Shown here: positions 12,967-22,191 of the stretch, one piece after another
Numbering within the stretch: position 1 is the first letter of the stretch
How the letters are laid out: each line of letters begins with the position of its first letter
Source: Actinomycetes bacterium
GTDB taxonomy: Bacteria > Actinomycetota > Thermoleophilia > Solirubrobacterales > 70-9
Assembly (NCBI GenBank): GCA_016861045.1
Contig: BOKP01000004.1
Span: 248,001-312,000 of the forward strand
Reading direction: 5' to 3'
DNA: 64,000 nt
The notes under the pieces: model-generated
Databases searched by the model: none
What the model was told of the DNA's origin: nothing
The model's input: the letters and a program-made list of their open reading frames with translations, nothing else
Program-made: the position numbers and the translations under genes

Positions 12967-13818
12967 ATGGCCAGAGCACGCACACGCAGCCGCCTGCGGG
13001 CACGTCGCTCGCGGATGCCCGGGTCTCACCCGCGGCGGCGGCGCCCTCCGATCGTCGAGCTTCGCGACGCCACCGTCGTCTACCCCGGCGGCCACGTCGG
13101 GCTCGAGCGCGTCTCGATCTCGATCGACCGCGGCGAGTTCGTCTTCCTCGTCGGCCCGACCGGGTGCGGCAAGTCGACGTTCATCAAGCTGCTGCTCCGT
13201 GACCTCGAGCCGGCAAGCGGCACGGTCCGGGTCGCCGGCAAGGACATCAACGAGATGCCGCGGTCGAAGGTGCCGCTGCTGCGGCGCCGGATCGGCACCG
13301 TCTTCCAGGATTTCAAGCTGCTCCCGAACCGGACCGTCTACGACAACGTCGCCTACGCCCTGCAGGTGATCGGGACGCCGCGCTCGGAGATCAAGCGCCA
13401 GGTGCCCGAGATCCTCCGCATGGTCGGGCTCGGCGCGAAGATCCACAACTACCCCGACGAGCTCTCCGGCGGCGAGCAGCAGCGCGTCTCGGTCGCGCGC
13501 GCGTTCGTCAGCCACCCGCCGCTGCTGTTGGCCGACGAGCCGACCGGCAACCTCGATCCCGAGACCTCGATCGGGATCATGCAGCTCCTCTACCGGATCA
13601 ACCGGACCGGGACGACCGTCGTCGTCGTCACCCACGACCGCGAGATGGTCGACAAGATGCGCCGTCGGGTGATCCAGCTCCATGACGGCCGCGTCATCCG
13701 CGACCAGGCCGCGGGCATGTACGCGACCGACGAGGACACGTCCGAGTTCGGCGCCCGCGTCCGCAGCGAGATGGGGGTCGCCGAGCCCGACGACGAGGGC
13801 GGCGGGGCGCTGCTGTGA
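12967..13818 (+). CDS. ftsE: Cell division ABC transporter ATPase FtsE
   Basis: Walker [24 protein letters not shown], overlaps ftsX; long basic N-terminus, start uncertain (12898 or 12967 or later). Confidence 0.92.
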   Translation: MARARTRSRLRARRSRMPGSHPRRRRPPIVELRDATVVYPGGHVGLERVSISIDRGEFVFLVGPTGCGKSTFIKLLLRDLEPASGTVRVAGKDINEMPRSKVPLLRRRIGTVFQDFKLLPNRTVYDNVAYALQVIGTPRSEIKRQVPEILRMVGLGAKIHNYPDELSGGEQQRVSVARAFVSHPPLLLADEPTGNLDPETSIGIMQLLYRINRTGTTVVVVTHDREMVDKMRRRVIQLHDGRVIRDQAAGMYATDEDTSEFGARVRSEMGVAEPDDEGGGALL

Positions 13819-14714
13819 GGCGGCTCCCGTTCTTTCTCGGCGAGGCCTATCGGGCGCTGCGCCGCAATGCCGCCCCGTCGCTGGCGGCGATCGTGACGAT
13901 CGCGGTGACCGTGCTGCTCGTCGGCGTCCTCGTTCCGGTCCTCGACGCGAGCGGGTCGAAGACCGAGGACGTCCGCTCCCAGCTCGAGCTCAAGGTCTTC
14001 CTCTTCGATGACGCCAGCAAGCAGGAGATCGCCAACCTCGAGGACCGGATCGGCCGCATCCCGCACGTCGAGAGGGTCGAGTACGTCTCGCCCGCGGCCG
14101 CCCTGAAGATCCTCGAGGAGGACCTCGAGGACAGGAGCCTGCTCGACGAGCTCAACAGCAACCCGCTGCCGCCCGCCTTCAACGTCAAGGCCGACGATCC
14201 CGACAACCTCGAGTCGGTGCAGACGGCGCTCTCGCCGCCGAGCTCGGCCGGCAAGCCGCAGCCGATCAGCCCGGCCATCGACGAGATCGTGACCGGCGAG
14301 CAGACGACGCAGATCCGTGAGGTGACCGGCGCCGTCAAGATCCTGCTCGCGGTGATCGCCGTGCTGCTCGCGGTCGCCTCGCTGTTCCTCGTCGGCAACA
14401 CGATCCGGCTCTCGATCTACGCCCGCCGCCGCGAGGTCGAGGTGATGCAGCTCGTCGGCGCCACGAACTGGTTCATCCGCTGGCCGTTCGTCATCGAGGG
14501 CCTCGTCGTCGGGCTGTTCGGCGCGCTGATCGCGGTCGGCATACTGTTCCTCGGCAAGGTGACCATCGTCGATCCGCTGTCCGATAACTTCGCTCTGGTC
14601 GAGAACCTCAACACGATCTCCTTCGCGCCCCTCGTCGCCGCGCTCGTGGCCGGCGCGATGGTGGTCGCGGCGCTTGGCAGCGGCGTGACGCTGCGCCGCT
14701 TCCTCCGCATTTGA
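13815..14714 (+). CDS. ftsX: Cell division protein FtsX
   Basis: [36 protein letters not shown]; 4 TM; GTGA overlap with ftsE. Confidence 0.93.
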   Translation: MRRLPFFLGEAYRALRRNAAPSLAAIVTIAVTVLLVGVLVPVLDASGSKTEDVRSQLELKVFLFDDASKQEIANLEDRIGRIPHVERVEYVSPAAALKILEEDLEDRSLLDELNSNPLPPAFNVKADDPDNLESVQTALSPPSSAGKPQPISPAIDEIVTGEQTTQIREVTGAVKILLAVIAVLLAVASLFLVGNTIRLSIYARRREVEVMQLVGATNWFIRWPFVIEGLVVGLFGALIAVGILFLGKVTIVDPLSDNFALVENLNTISFAPLVAALVAGAMVVAALGSGVTLRRFLRI

Positions 14715-15895
14715 GCCGCGGCGACGGCCGCCGGCGCGGCTTCGCCCCCGGGCTGCTCGCCGGGGCGGCGATCGCCGTCGCCCTGCTCGCCTTCGTCGGC
14801 CCGCTCCGGGACCTCCTCCCGGAGCGGGACCTCTCACGCGCGGCGGAGGCGCAGCGGGTGATCGAGGAGAGCTACTTCCGGCCGACCGGCTCCGAGGAGC
14901 TCGAGAACGCCTCGATCGAGGGCATGGTCCAGCGGATCAGCAAGGCCAACGACGATCGGTTCTCGCACTACTTCGACCCGGCGGCATACAAGCGGTTCCT
15001 GGCCGCCTCCTCGGGTGAGTTCTCGGGGATCGGGGTGACCGTGGCCGAGACGCCTCGCGGCCTCCGCGTCGCTCAGGTGTTCCCGGGCGCGCCGGCCCGG
15101 GAGGCCCGGATCGGCCCCGGCGACCTGATCGTCGGCGTCGACGGCGAGTCGCTCGCCGGCGTCTCCGCCGATGCCGCCGCGGCGCGGATCAAGGGCCCCG
15201 CGGGCACGACCGTCGAGCTGACGGTGGTCGACGGCCGCGGCGGCGAGCGCCGCCGGGTCGAGGTCGAGCGCGCCAAGGTGGAGATCCCGGCGGTGACCGG
15301 CAGGATCGAGCGGCGGGGCGCCCGCAGGATCGCCTACGTGCGGCTCGCCGGCTTCACCAAGGGCGCCCACGGCGAGCTCCGGGACGAGATCGAGAAGCTC
15401 GACGGCAGGGGCGCCGACGGCCTCGTCCTCGATCTGCGCGGCAACGGCGGGGGGCTGGTCGACGAAGCCGTCCTCGTGCAGTCGATCTTCCAGGAGGAGG
15501 GGCCGGTCCTGACGATCGACGGGCGCGCCCGCGACGAGCGGACCTTCGAGGTCACCGGCGACCCGCTCGAGGGGATCGGCCCGATCGCGGTCCTGGTCGA
15601 CGGCGACACCGCCTCGGCGTCGGAGATCGTCACCGCGGCGCTGAAGGAGAACGGCCTCGCGACGGTTATCGGGACGAGGACCTACGGCAAGGGCGTGTTC
15701 CAGGAGGTGATCCCGCTGGAGGCGGGAGGCGCCCTCGACCTGACGGTGGGCGAGTACCTGACCGCGGACGGCAGCTCGATCCTCGGCAAGGGGGTCGTTC
15801 CCGACATCCGCATCGAGGACGGCGATCCGAGCGGCGGTGACGAGGTCCTCGACGCCGGCCTGCGCCGCGTCGCCTCCGAGCTGCGGGCGCGGTGA
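14711..15895 (+). CDS. ctpA: S41 family C-terminal processing peptidase (PDZ domain)
   Basis: TTG start; FSGIGVTVAETPRGLRVAQVFPGAPA PDZ; DGDTASASEIVTAALKENGLATVIGTRTYGKG catalytic Ser/Lys. Confidence 0.92.
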   Translation: MSRGDGRRRGFAPGLLAGAAIAVALLAFVGPLRDLLPERDLSRAAEAQRVIEESYFRPTGSEELENASIEGMVQRISKANDDRFSHYFDPAAYKRFLAASSGEFSGIGVTVAETPRGLRVAQVFPGAPAREARIGPGDLIVGVDGESLAGVSADAAAARIKGPAGTTVELTVVDGRGGERRRVEVERAKVEIPAVTGRIERRGARRIAYVRLAGFTKGAHGELRDEIEKLDGRGADGLVLDLRGNGGGLVDEAVLVQSIFQEEGPVLTIDGRARDERTFEVTGDPLEGIGPIAVLVDGDTASASEIVTAALKENGLATVIGTRTYGKGVFQEVIPLEAGGALDLTVGEYLTADGSSILGKGVVPDIRIEDGDPSGGDEVLDAGLRRVASELRAR

Positions 15896-17700
15896 TGACG
15901 CACGAGGTCGAGCCCGGGCGCCCGCGGGCGCTCGTCGTCTCCCGTCGCGGGCGCTTCCGGGTCGGTGAGCCGCTGTTCGAGCGCGGGCCGCAGGTGAGCC
16001 TCGCCCGCGGGCGCGTCGACGTCGGCCCCGGAGGGATCGCGCTCTGCCGGATCGACCGGCGCGGCGGGCAGCCGATCGCCGACCTCGGGCGCGCCGATCG
16101 CGCGCGCGACGTCGTCGCGGCGCTGCTCGCCGACCGCGGCCTGCGCCCGACCTTTCGCGACCGCCACGAGCGGGAGGCGCGCGACGTCGTCGCCCGGCTC
16201 GAACGGGACGCGGGGCCGCGGCGCGACCTGACCGCGGAGCCGACCTTCACCGTCGACCCGGCGAGCGCCCGCGACTTCGACGACGCGGTCTCGGCCCGCG
16301 CCGAGGGCGACGGCTTCCGGGTCTGGGTCCACATCGCCGACGTCGCCGCCCACGTCAAGCCCGAGAGCGGTCTCGACCGCGAGGCGCTCTCGCGTGGCAA
16401 CTCGACCTATGCTCCGGGCACCGTCAGCCCGATGCTGCCCGCGGCGCTGAGCAGCGACGCGTGCAGCCTCAACCCCGGGGTCGAGCGGCTCGCGGTCACC
16501 GCCGAGATCGAGCTCGCCGGGTCCGGTGAGCCCGTCGCGTCGTCCTTCTACCGCTCGCGGATCCGCTCCGACGCGCGCCTCGACTACGACCGTCTCGACC
16601 GCGTCTTCGCCGGTGCCGAGCCGGCTCCGGAGCCGGTTGCCGCCGCGATCGCCGCCGTGCGCAGGGCGACCGCGGCCATCGCGGGCGCCAGGCTCGGGGA
16701 GGGCTTGGCCGTCAGCAGCGCCGAGCCCGAGTTCACCTTCACGCCGTCCGGCGACGTCGAGGGCGCCCACGCGCTCGTCCAGACCGAGGCCCACCGGTTG
16801 ATCGAGAGGCTGATGATCCTGACCAACGAGCTCGTCGCGCGGTTGCTCGAGCGCAGGCGCGTGCCGACGCTCTACCGGGTCCACGAGCAGCCCGATCCGG
16901 CCCGGGTGCGTCTGCTGATCGACCAGCTCGCGGCGCTCGACGTCCCGACGCCGGCGCTGGCGAAGACCGCGGGGCCGGCCGAGGCGGGCGCGGCCGCGGT
17001 CGAGGCGAGCCGGCTCGTCGCCGCCGAGGCGGAGCGGCGCGGCCATGGCGCAGCCAGCCTCTCGTCGCTCGTCCTGCGAGCGCTCAAGCAGGCCCGCTAC
17101 AGCGAGGTCAACCTCGGCCACGCCGGCCTCGGCAGCGTCGCCTACGCGCACTTCACCTCCCCGATCCGCCGCTACCCGGACCTGATCGCCCACCGGGGGC
17201 TGCTCGCGGCGATCGGCGGCGGCGAGCAGCCGCCGGGCGCGCACGAGGCGGCCGGCGCTGCCGTCCACTGCTCCGACACCGAGCGGGACTCGATGCGGAT
17301 CGAGCGCGACGGGGACGACATCTGCGCCGCCTTCCTGCTCCGGCGCGAGCTCTTCGAGCGCGGCCCGGAGGCGAGGTTCGCGGGCGAGGTCTCCGGGGTG
17401 ATCCCCGCGGGTGCTTTCATCCGCTTCGGTGGCGAGCGCGCGGACGTCTACGAGGGTTTCCTGCCGGCCCGGCGGATGCCGGGCGACCGCTTCGAGATCA
17501 ACGAGGTCGAGTCGGCCTTGATCGGGATCCGGACGGGTCGCAGGGTCGGGATCGGCGACGCGGTCGAGGTCGCTGTCGACGCCGTCGAGCCGGCCCGGGG
17601 GCGGGTCGACCTCAGCGTGGACCGCGATGGCGACCGCGACGGGCGTCCGAGCCGGCGCCCCCCGGGACGGGGGCGGCAGGCGGGACGGGGGCGGCGATGA
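15892..17700 (+). CDS. rnr: RNB-domain exoribonuclease (RNase R/II family)
   Basis: TVDPASARDFDDAVSA...VWVHIADVAAHV...YAHFTSPIRRYPDLIAHRGLLAAI plus C-terminal S1-like domain. Confidence 0.92.
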   Translation: MMTHEVEPGRPRALVVSRRGRFRVGEPLFERGPQVSLARGRVDVGPGGIALCRIDRRGGQPIADLGRADRARDVVAALLADRGLRPTFRDRHEREARDVVARLERDAGPRRDLTAEPTFTVDPASARDFDDAVSARAEGDGFRVWVHIADVAAHVKPESGLDREALSRGNSTYAPGTVSPMLPAALSSDACSLNPGVERLAVTAEIELAGSGEPVASSFYRSRIRSDARLDYDRLDRVFAGAEPAPEPVAAAIAAVRRATAAIAGARLGEGLAVSSAEPEFTFTPSGDVEGAHALVQTEAHRLIERLMILTNELVARLLERRRVPTLYRVHEQPDPARVRLLIDQLAALDVPTPALAKTAGPAEAGAAAVEASRLVAAEAERRGHGAASLSSLVLRALKQARYSEVNLGHAGLGSVAYAHFTSPIRRYPDLIAHRGLLAAIGGGEQPPGAHEAAGAAVHCSDTERDSMRIERDGDDICAAFLLRRELFERGPEARFAGEVSGVIPAGAFIRFGGERADVYEGFLPARRMPGDRFEINEVESALIGIRTGRRVGIGDAVEVAVDAVEPARGRVDLSVDRDGDRDGRPSRRPPGRGRQAGRGRR

Positions 17701-18155
17701 GCGACCGCGGGCCGGACGTGGCCACCAACCGGGCCGCCCGGCACGCCTACGAGATCGTCGAGACGTTCGAGGCCGGCATCGCCCTGACGGGCACGGAGGT
17801 CAAGTCGCTGCGGGACGGCAAGGCCCGCCTGCAGGACTCCTACGCGGCGATCGAGGAGGGGGAGCTGCAGCTCCGGGGCGCCTACATCCCGCCCTACCCG
17901 CCGGCCCGCGACAACCATGATCCCGAACGCCCGCGGAAGCTGCTCATGCACCGCTGGGAGATCGAGCGCCTGATCGGTCGCATGCAGCGCAAGGGCCTGA
18001 CGCTGATCCCGACCCGGATCTACTTCAAGGGCAGGCGCGCCAAGGTGGAGCTGGCGCTGGCGCGGGGCAGGCAGCAGCGGGACAAGCGCCGCCAGATCCG
18101 CGATCGCGACGTTGCGCGGGACATCGAGCGCGAGATCAAGCATCGCAACCGCTGA
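17697..18155 (+). CDS. smpB: SsrA-binding protein SmpB
   Basis: NRAARHAYEIVETFEAGIALTGTEVKSLRDGKARLQDSYA...PRKLLMHRWEIERL. Confidence 0.98.
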   Translation: MSDRGPDVATNRAARHAYEIVETFEAGIALTGTEVKSLRDGKARLQDSYAAIEEGELQLRGAYIPPYPPARDNHDPERPRKLLMHRWEIERLIGRMQRKGLTLIPTRIYFKGRRAKVELALARGRQQRDKRRQIRDRDVARDIEREIKHRNR

Positions 18156-18172
18156 ACGCCCCCGTTCAGCGG
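18149..18172 (+). terminator. Perfect 10-bp hairpin overlapping the smpB stop codon
   Basis: CCGCTGAACG-CCCC-CGTTCAGCGG; no U-tract. Confidence 0.55.
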
Positions 18173-18295
18173 CCCGCGACGGCCCTTCGCGATCGGCTCC
18201 GCCCTTGCTTGAATGTGCCGAGATGGCCGATCCGGCGAGCTCGCGCGCGACCGATCGTGTGGAATCGGCCACCTAGTCAGGACGGAGGAGGACGA

Positions 18296-20317
18296 GTGAA
18301 CGAGCAGGACCAACAGCAAGCGCCGGCCGATCCGCAGCCCGGGGCCCCGCAGCCGCCCGCTCAGGGTGCCCCCCCGCCGGCGGGCCCGGCCGCTCCTCCG
18401 CCCGCGAGCGCCCCGCCGCCGGGCACCCCGCCGCCGGTGCAGCCGCAGGCGGCCCCGCCGCCCGCGCCGCCGGGCGAGAGCCCCCGCGACCGCAAGCGGC
18501 GGGAGCGTCAGGAGAAGCAGCGTGAGCGGCAGGCGCTCCGCCTCCGCAAGCAGGCCGAGCGGGAGGAGAAGAAGCGCCTGCGGGCGGAGCAGCGCGAGGC
18601 GCGCCGCCGCGGTGGCGCTCCCCCGCCCGCTCCCGTCGCCGAGCAACCGCCGGCGACGCCCGCGGCCGAGGCGTCGGGAGTCGCCACGCCGGCCGCCGCC
18701 GCCCAGGTAGGGGGAGCGGCACCGGCGCCGCAGGCCCCCGGGGCGCCGTCAGGCCCGGTCGATCGCAGGGCTCGGCGGGAGCAGCGGAAGCATGAGCGTG
18801 AGGCGAAGAAGGCGGCGGCGCGGGCGGAGCGCGACCGCGCCCGCGAAGCCCGCCGCCGGGCGATCGCCGAGAAGAAGGCGGCGCGGGCCGCGGCCAAGGG
18901 CCGGCCGGCCCCACCCCAGGCCCCACCGGCTCCCCCCGCGTGGACACCGCAGGCCGAACCTGGTTCCGATCCCAAGCTCGCGCTCGGCGCCGCCGCCGCG
19001 GCGGCGGCGGGTGCCGGCGCGGCCGCAGCCGCTTCCCGTGGCGGGGGGGCCGGCGAAGCCCAGGCCCCGCCGCCGCCCCCGGCCGCCGGGCCGCCCCCGC
19101 CGCCGCCGGCCGCCGGCGAGCCCCCGGCCGCCGGGCCGCCCCCGCCGCCGCCGGCCGCCGGCGAGTCCCCCGCCGCCGCCCAGGCCCCGGGCGGGCCGCC
19201 TCCGCCGCAGGTGCCGCCTCCGCCGCCCGGCGTGGCTCCCGCCGCGCCTCCGCCCGCCGAGCGGGTCGAGGCCGCCGAGCGGCGCGAGGAGGAGGCTTCG
19301 GTCCGGGCGGCCGCCGAGCGGGCGTCCGCGGAGGCCGACCGCGACATCCGCGAGGTCGAGGCGATCGGGATGGAGGCGGAAGGGCGGGCAGCCGACGCGG
19401 AGATGGCCGCCGCCGCGCGCGAGCGCGAGGCCGCGGCGGCCGCGGATCCGTTCGCGGAGGAGCTGCGCGTGGCCGATCAGCTGATCGACCGCCGCCGGCA
19501 GCGGGACCGCGAGCTCGTCGAGGAGCTGGACGCGACCGAGCGCCAGATCGGCGAGCGGCGCGAGCAGACCGAGCGGGCGATCGAGGAGGCCCAGGCCCGG
19601 CTCGACAAGATCGAGGCACAGGCCGGCGAGGCGGAGCTGCGGGCCGAGCGCGCGGAGAAGCTGGCCGCGCTGCGCAGCCAGGAGGCCGACCGCGAGCGCC
19701 GGCTGCACGACATGCTGGCGCGGATCAACGAGGCCGAGGAGCGCGCTCGGCAGGCCGAGGCTCGTGCGCGCGACGTCGTCGCCGGCGTCGCCGAGCCGTC
19801 CCCGTCGGGGAGCGCTCCGACGCCGTCGGTGCCGGTACCGCCCGCGCAGGAGCCCGCGCCGCCACCCGAGCCGACGCCGCCGCCGGCCGAGCCCCCGGCG
19901 CCGCCGCCCGCCGTCCGCGAGCCCGAGACGCCGCGGGCAGAGCCCGGGTCCACGGCGCCGCCCCCCGGACCCGAGCCCGAGGCGCGCCCCGAGCCGATCG
20001 CGGCCGCCGAGCCGGAGCCGGCCGGAGCCGGTGCGGGGGCTGGCGACTCCGAGCCCCCGGCGGGGCCGGAGGCGGCTGGAGGCTCGATCCGGCTCCCGTC
20101 CCCGTCGGAGATGAGCTCGGTCCAGTTCCTGCCGCTGAACCTGAACGACGCGACGTTCGAGCAGCTCCGCGACATCGGCATGTCGGTGACCCAGACCGGC
20201 CGGGTGCTCGCCCACCGCGAGCGCTCCGGACGGTTCGGGTCGATCGACGAGCTCGAGGACATCCCCGGGTTCCCGCGCGACTTCCTGGACCAGATCAAGA
20301 CCCGCCTGACCGTCTGA
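18296..20317 (+). CDS. Pro/Ala-rich, basic and acidic coiled-coil protein with C-terminal ComEA-like helix-hairpin-helix domain
   Basis: GTG 18296 preceded by GGAGGAGG; low-complexity PPPPPAAG segments, Arg/Lys/Glu-rich helices, C-terminal LNLNDATFEQLRDIGMSVTQTGRVLAHRERSGRFGSIDELEDIPGF. Confidence 0.75.
   Translation: MNEQDQQQAPADPQPGAPQPPAQGAPPPAGPAAPPPASAPPPGTPPPVQPQAAPPPAPPGESPRDRKRRERQEKQRERQALRLRKQAEREEKKRLRAEQREARRRGGAPPPAPVAEQPPATPAAEASGVATPAAAAQVGGAAPAPQAPGAPSGPVDRRARREQRKHEREAKKAAARAERDRAREARRRAIAEKKAARAAAKGRPAPPQAPPAPPAWTPQAEPGSDPKLALGAAAAAAAGAGAAAAASRGGGAGEAQAPPPPPAAGPPPPPPAAGEPPAAGPPPPPPAAGESPAAAQAPGGPPPPQVPPPPPGVAPAAPPPAERVEAAERREEEASVRAAAERASAEADRDIREVEAIGMEAEGRAADAEMAAAAREREAAAAADPFAEELRVADQLIDRRRQRDRELVEELDATERQIGERREQTERAIEEAQARLDKIEAQAGEAELRAERAEKLAALRSQEADRERRLHDMLARINEAEERARQAEARARDVVAGVAEPSPSGSAPTPSVPVPPAQEPAPPPEPTPPPAEPPAPPPAVREPETPRAEPGSTAPPPGPEPEARPEPIAAAEPEPAGAGAGAGDSEPPAGPEAAGGSIRLPSPSEMSSVQFLPLNLNDATFEQLRDIGMSVTQTGRVLAHRERSGRFGSIDELEDIPGFPRDFLDQIKTRLTV
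19088..19177 (+). repeat. 45-bp in-frame tandem repeat (GPPPPPPAAGE[PS]PAA x2)
   Basis: Direct reading of period-45 repeat starting gggccgcccccgccg at 19088 and 19133. Confidence 0.8.
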
Positions 20318-20325
20318 CGGCCCGA

Positions 20326-20513
20326 GAGCCCGCGACCCGGCGTCCTCGTCGGCTCACGACCGGAGGTCGCTTCGCCTCCTGCGTCCTGGATTCGCGGGCT
20401 CTCGGGCTCGTCAGAGTCGGCCCTCCGAGCCCGCGACCCGGCGTCCTCGTCGGCTCACGACCGGAGGTCGCTTCGCCTCCTGCGTCCTGGATTCGCGGGC
20501 TCTCGGGCTCGTC
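20326..20513 (+). repeat. Two direct copies of an 87-bp element, period 101 bp
   Basis: GAGCCCGCGACCCGGCGTCCTCGTCGGCTCACGACCGGAGGTCGCTTCGCCTCCTGCGTCCTGGATTCGCGGGCTCTCGGGCTCGTC at 20326-20412 and 20427-20513. Confidence 0.95.
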
Positions 20514-20542
20514 GGCGAGCAGGCGCTGGCAGACTCATCGGC

Positions 20543-20887
20543 GTGGCGAAGCGGAAGCGGAGGAGGCGGCGCGAGCCGGCCGCGACGAGCGAGTACCGGG
20601 ACGAGGAGGGCAACGTGCTGGAGTTGCGGCAGACGCTCAGCCCGGCGACGATCCGCAAGCTCGCCGAGCCGCCGGCGAGCGCGGCCGCCTCGGTCGACGA
20701 CGCCTGGCAGCGTCGCGAGGAGATGCTGTTCGAGCGGCTCGCGGTGCGCTGGGAGGTCGCCGGGCTGCCGATCGACCGGCAGGCGTTGCTCCTCGGCCGC
20801 TACCGGATGGCCTCGCCGCGGGAGCGCCGCTGGGTGCGGGAGGCGATCGCGACGCACGTCGCCCGGTACCTGCCGGAGCTGAGCTGA
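20543..20887 (+). CDS. Hypothetical protein, 114 aa
   Basis: Intact ORF MAKRKRRRRREPAATSEYRDEEGNVLELRQTLSPATIRKLAE...; no recognised family. Confidence 0.6.
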   Translation: MAKRKRRRRREPAATSEYRDEEGNVLELRQTLSPATIRKLAEPPASAAASVDDAWQRREEMLFERLAVRWEVAGLPIDRQALLLGRYRMASPRERRWVREAIATHVARYLPELS

Positions 20888-20903
20888 GCGGTGCCGGGCC
20901 GCG

Positions 20904-21180
20904 TCAGCCCGAGCTGCGCCGGTTGCCGATCAGCCCGTAGCCGGCGAGGTCGGCGAGGAAGGCGAGGATGACGATGAACCACTCGAAGCCGCTCACCGCG
21001 TCGCCGCCGAGGCTCCACATGCAGGCGTAGGCCAGGGTCGTCCAGGGCAGCAGGAAGAAGCCGAGGAACGGGATCAGCCAGGAATCGAACGCGCGGCCGA
21101 GCAGGTCGGAGAAGATCGCGACGAACAGGAGCGCCAGGCGCGGTGAGATCAGCGCGAACAGGGCGATCAAGCAGGCCATG
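20904..21180 (-). CDS. Small hydrophobic membrane protein, hypothetical
   Basis: MACLIALFALISPRLALLFVAIFSDLLGRAFDSWLIPFLGFFLLPWTTLAYACMW...; ATG at 21180 within ORF 20904..21695. Confidence 0.7.
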
Positions 21181-21226
21181 CCACCCAAACCTATCGGGAC
21201 GGCTGGATTCGGGCGCGGCCGGCCCG

Positions 21227-21232
21227 TACAAT
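21227..21232 (+). promoter_or_regulatory. Candidate -10 box (TACAAT) for ssrA
   Basis: TACAAT 25 nt upstream of the tmRNA 5' end; -35 weak. Confidence 0.4.
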
Positions 21233-21256
21233 GCGGCTCACATAGACACCACATAC

Positions 21257-21624
21257 GGGGGCGAACCAGATTCGACGTGAACGGTTCTCGTCCCGGTGTT
21301 GCGAGTCGAGGTCCCTGGGCCGGCCTCGTTAAAAAGCCCAGGAAAACCAAGAAGTGCGGACTCTCACGAGTTCGCTCTCGCTGCCTAAGGCAGTCTGAGA
21401 GCAGTCGCCCCGGGCCGCCCACGCCCCGGGTAGCGGCTTCATCATGTGGGCTCACCCGACCGGCAGCTTCCTCGGCCGGACGGGGACACCACCAGGAGGA
21501 TCTGGCGCCGGCGACGTGCCCCTCGGATCGACCGAGCCGGATGCCGAGAGAGACTCCGTAGGGAACGCTCGTTGACGCATCGGGGCGTCCTTCGCGGACG
21601 CCGGGGCAGTACCGGCCGCCTCCA
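21257..21624 (+). ncRNA. ssrA: tmRNA, encoded tag ADSHEFALAA
   Basis: 5' GGGGGCGAACCAGATTCGACG; PK1-like CCTGGGC/GCCCAGG; tag ORF GCGGACTCTCACGAGTTCGCTCTCGCTGCCTAA (21356-21388); 3' GGAC + T-arm GCCGG-GGCAGTA-CCGGC + acceptor CGCCTCC pairing with GGGGGCG. Confidence 0.93.
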
Positions 21625-21654
21625 TCGCTCGCCATCGGCAACAATACGCCGGCG

Positions 21655-22170
21655 ATGGCGGGCCCCACCGAGCCGATCACCTTCGCCGAGGCCAACGTCG
21701 CGCAGCGGGCGATGCGGAGGTTCGCCTCCAGCGGGCCCGGCTCCTGGGTCTTCGCCCGGGTCGCCCACCACCTCGACAGGCCGGTCTACCGGATGACCGA
21801 CGGCCGCCACACGGCCGCCTCGTTGATCACCGGGTTGCCGATCCTGATGCTGACCACGACCGGGGCGAGGAGCGGCAAGCGGCGCACGGTCCCGGTCCTC
21901 GGCCTGCCGACCGGCGAGGGACTGGCGATCATCGCCTCCAACTACGGGCAGGAGCGTCACCCGGCCTGGTATCACAACCTGCGCAAGAACCCGGAGGCCG
22001 ACGTCGGGATGAACGAGCGCACCTGGTCGGCGCGGGCGGTCGAGGCCGAGGGCGAGCGGCGCGAGCGGATCTGGCGGGAGGCGCTGAAGATCTACCCCGG
22101 CTACGCCACCTATGAGAAGCGCGCCGACCGCCGCCGGATCCACGTCTTCGTCCTCGAGCCGGCCGACTGA
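21655..22170 (+). CDS. Nitroreductase/deazaflavin (F420)-dependent oxidoreductase family (Ddn-like)
   Basis: LPILMLTTTGARSGKRRTVPVLGLP..LAIIASNYGQERHPAWYHNLRKNPEADV. Confidence 0.9.
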   Translation: MAGPTEPITFAEANVAQRAMRRFASSGPGSWVFARVAHHLDRPVYRMTDGRHTAASLITGLPILMLTTTGARSGKRRTVPVLGLPTGEGLAIIASNYGQERHPAWYHNLRKNPEADVGMNERTWSARAVEAEGERRERIWREALKIYPGYATYEKRADRRRIHVFVLEPAD

Positions 22171-22191
22171 CCGCGGCGGCCGAGCTCCGGG

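Noticed and set aside
12967-18155. Novelty of ftsE-ftsX-ctp-rnr-smpB coupling
   Set aside because: Tight overlaps are real, but ftsEX followed by a Ctp protease and the rnr-smpB association are known gene orders in other bacteria
18360-20110. CRISPR-like repetition in the Pro-rich gene
   Set aside because: In-frame coding low-complexity repeats without spacers or cas genes
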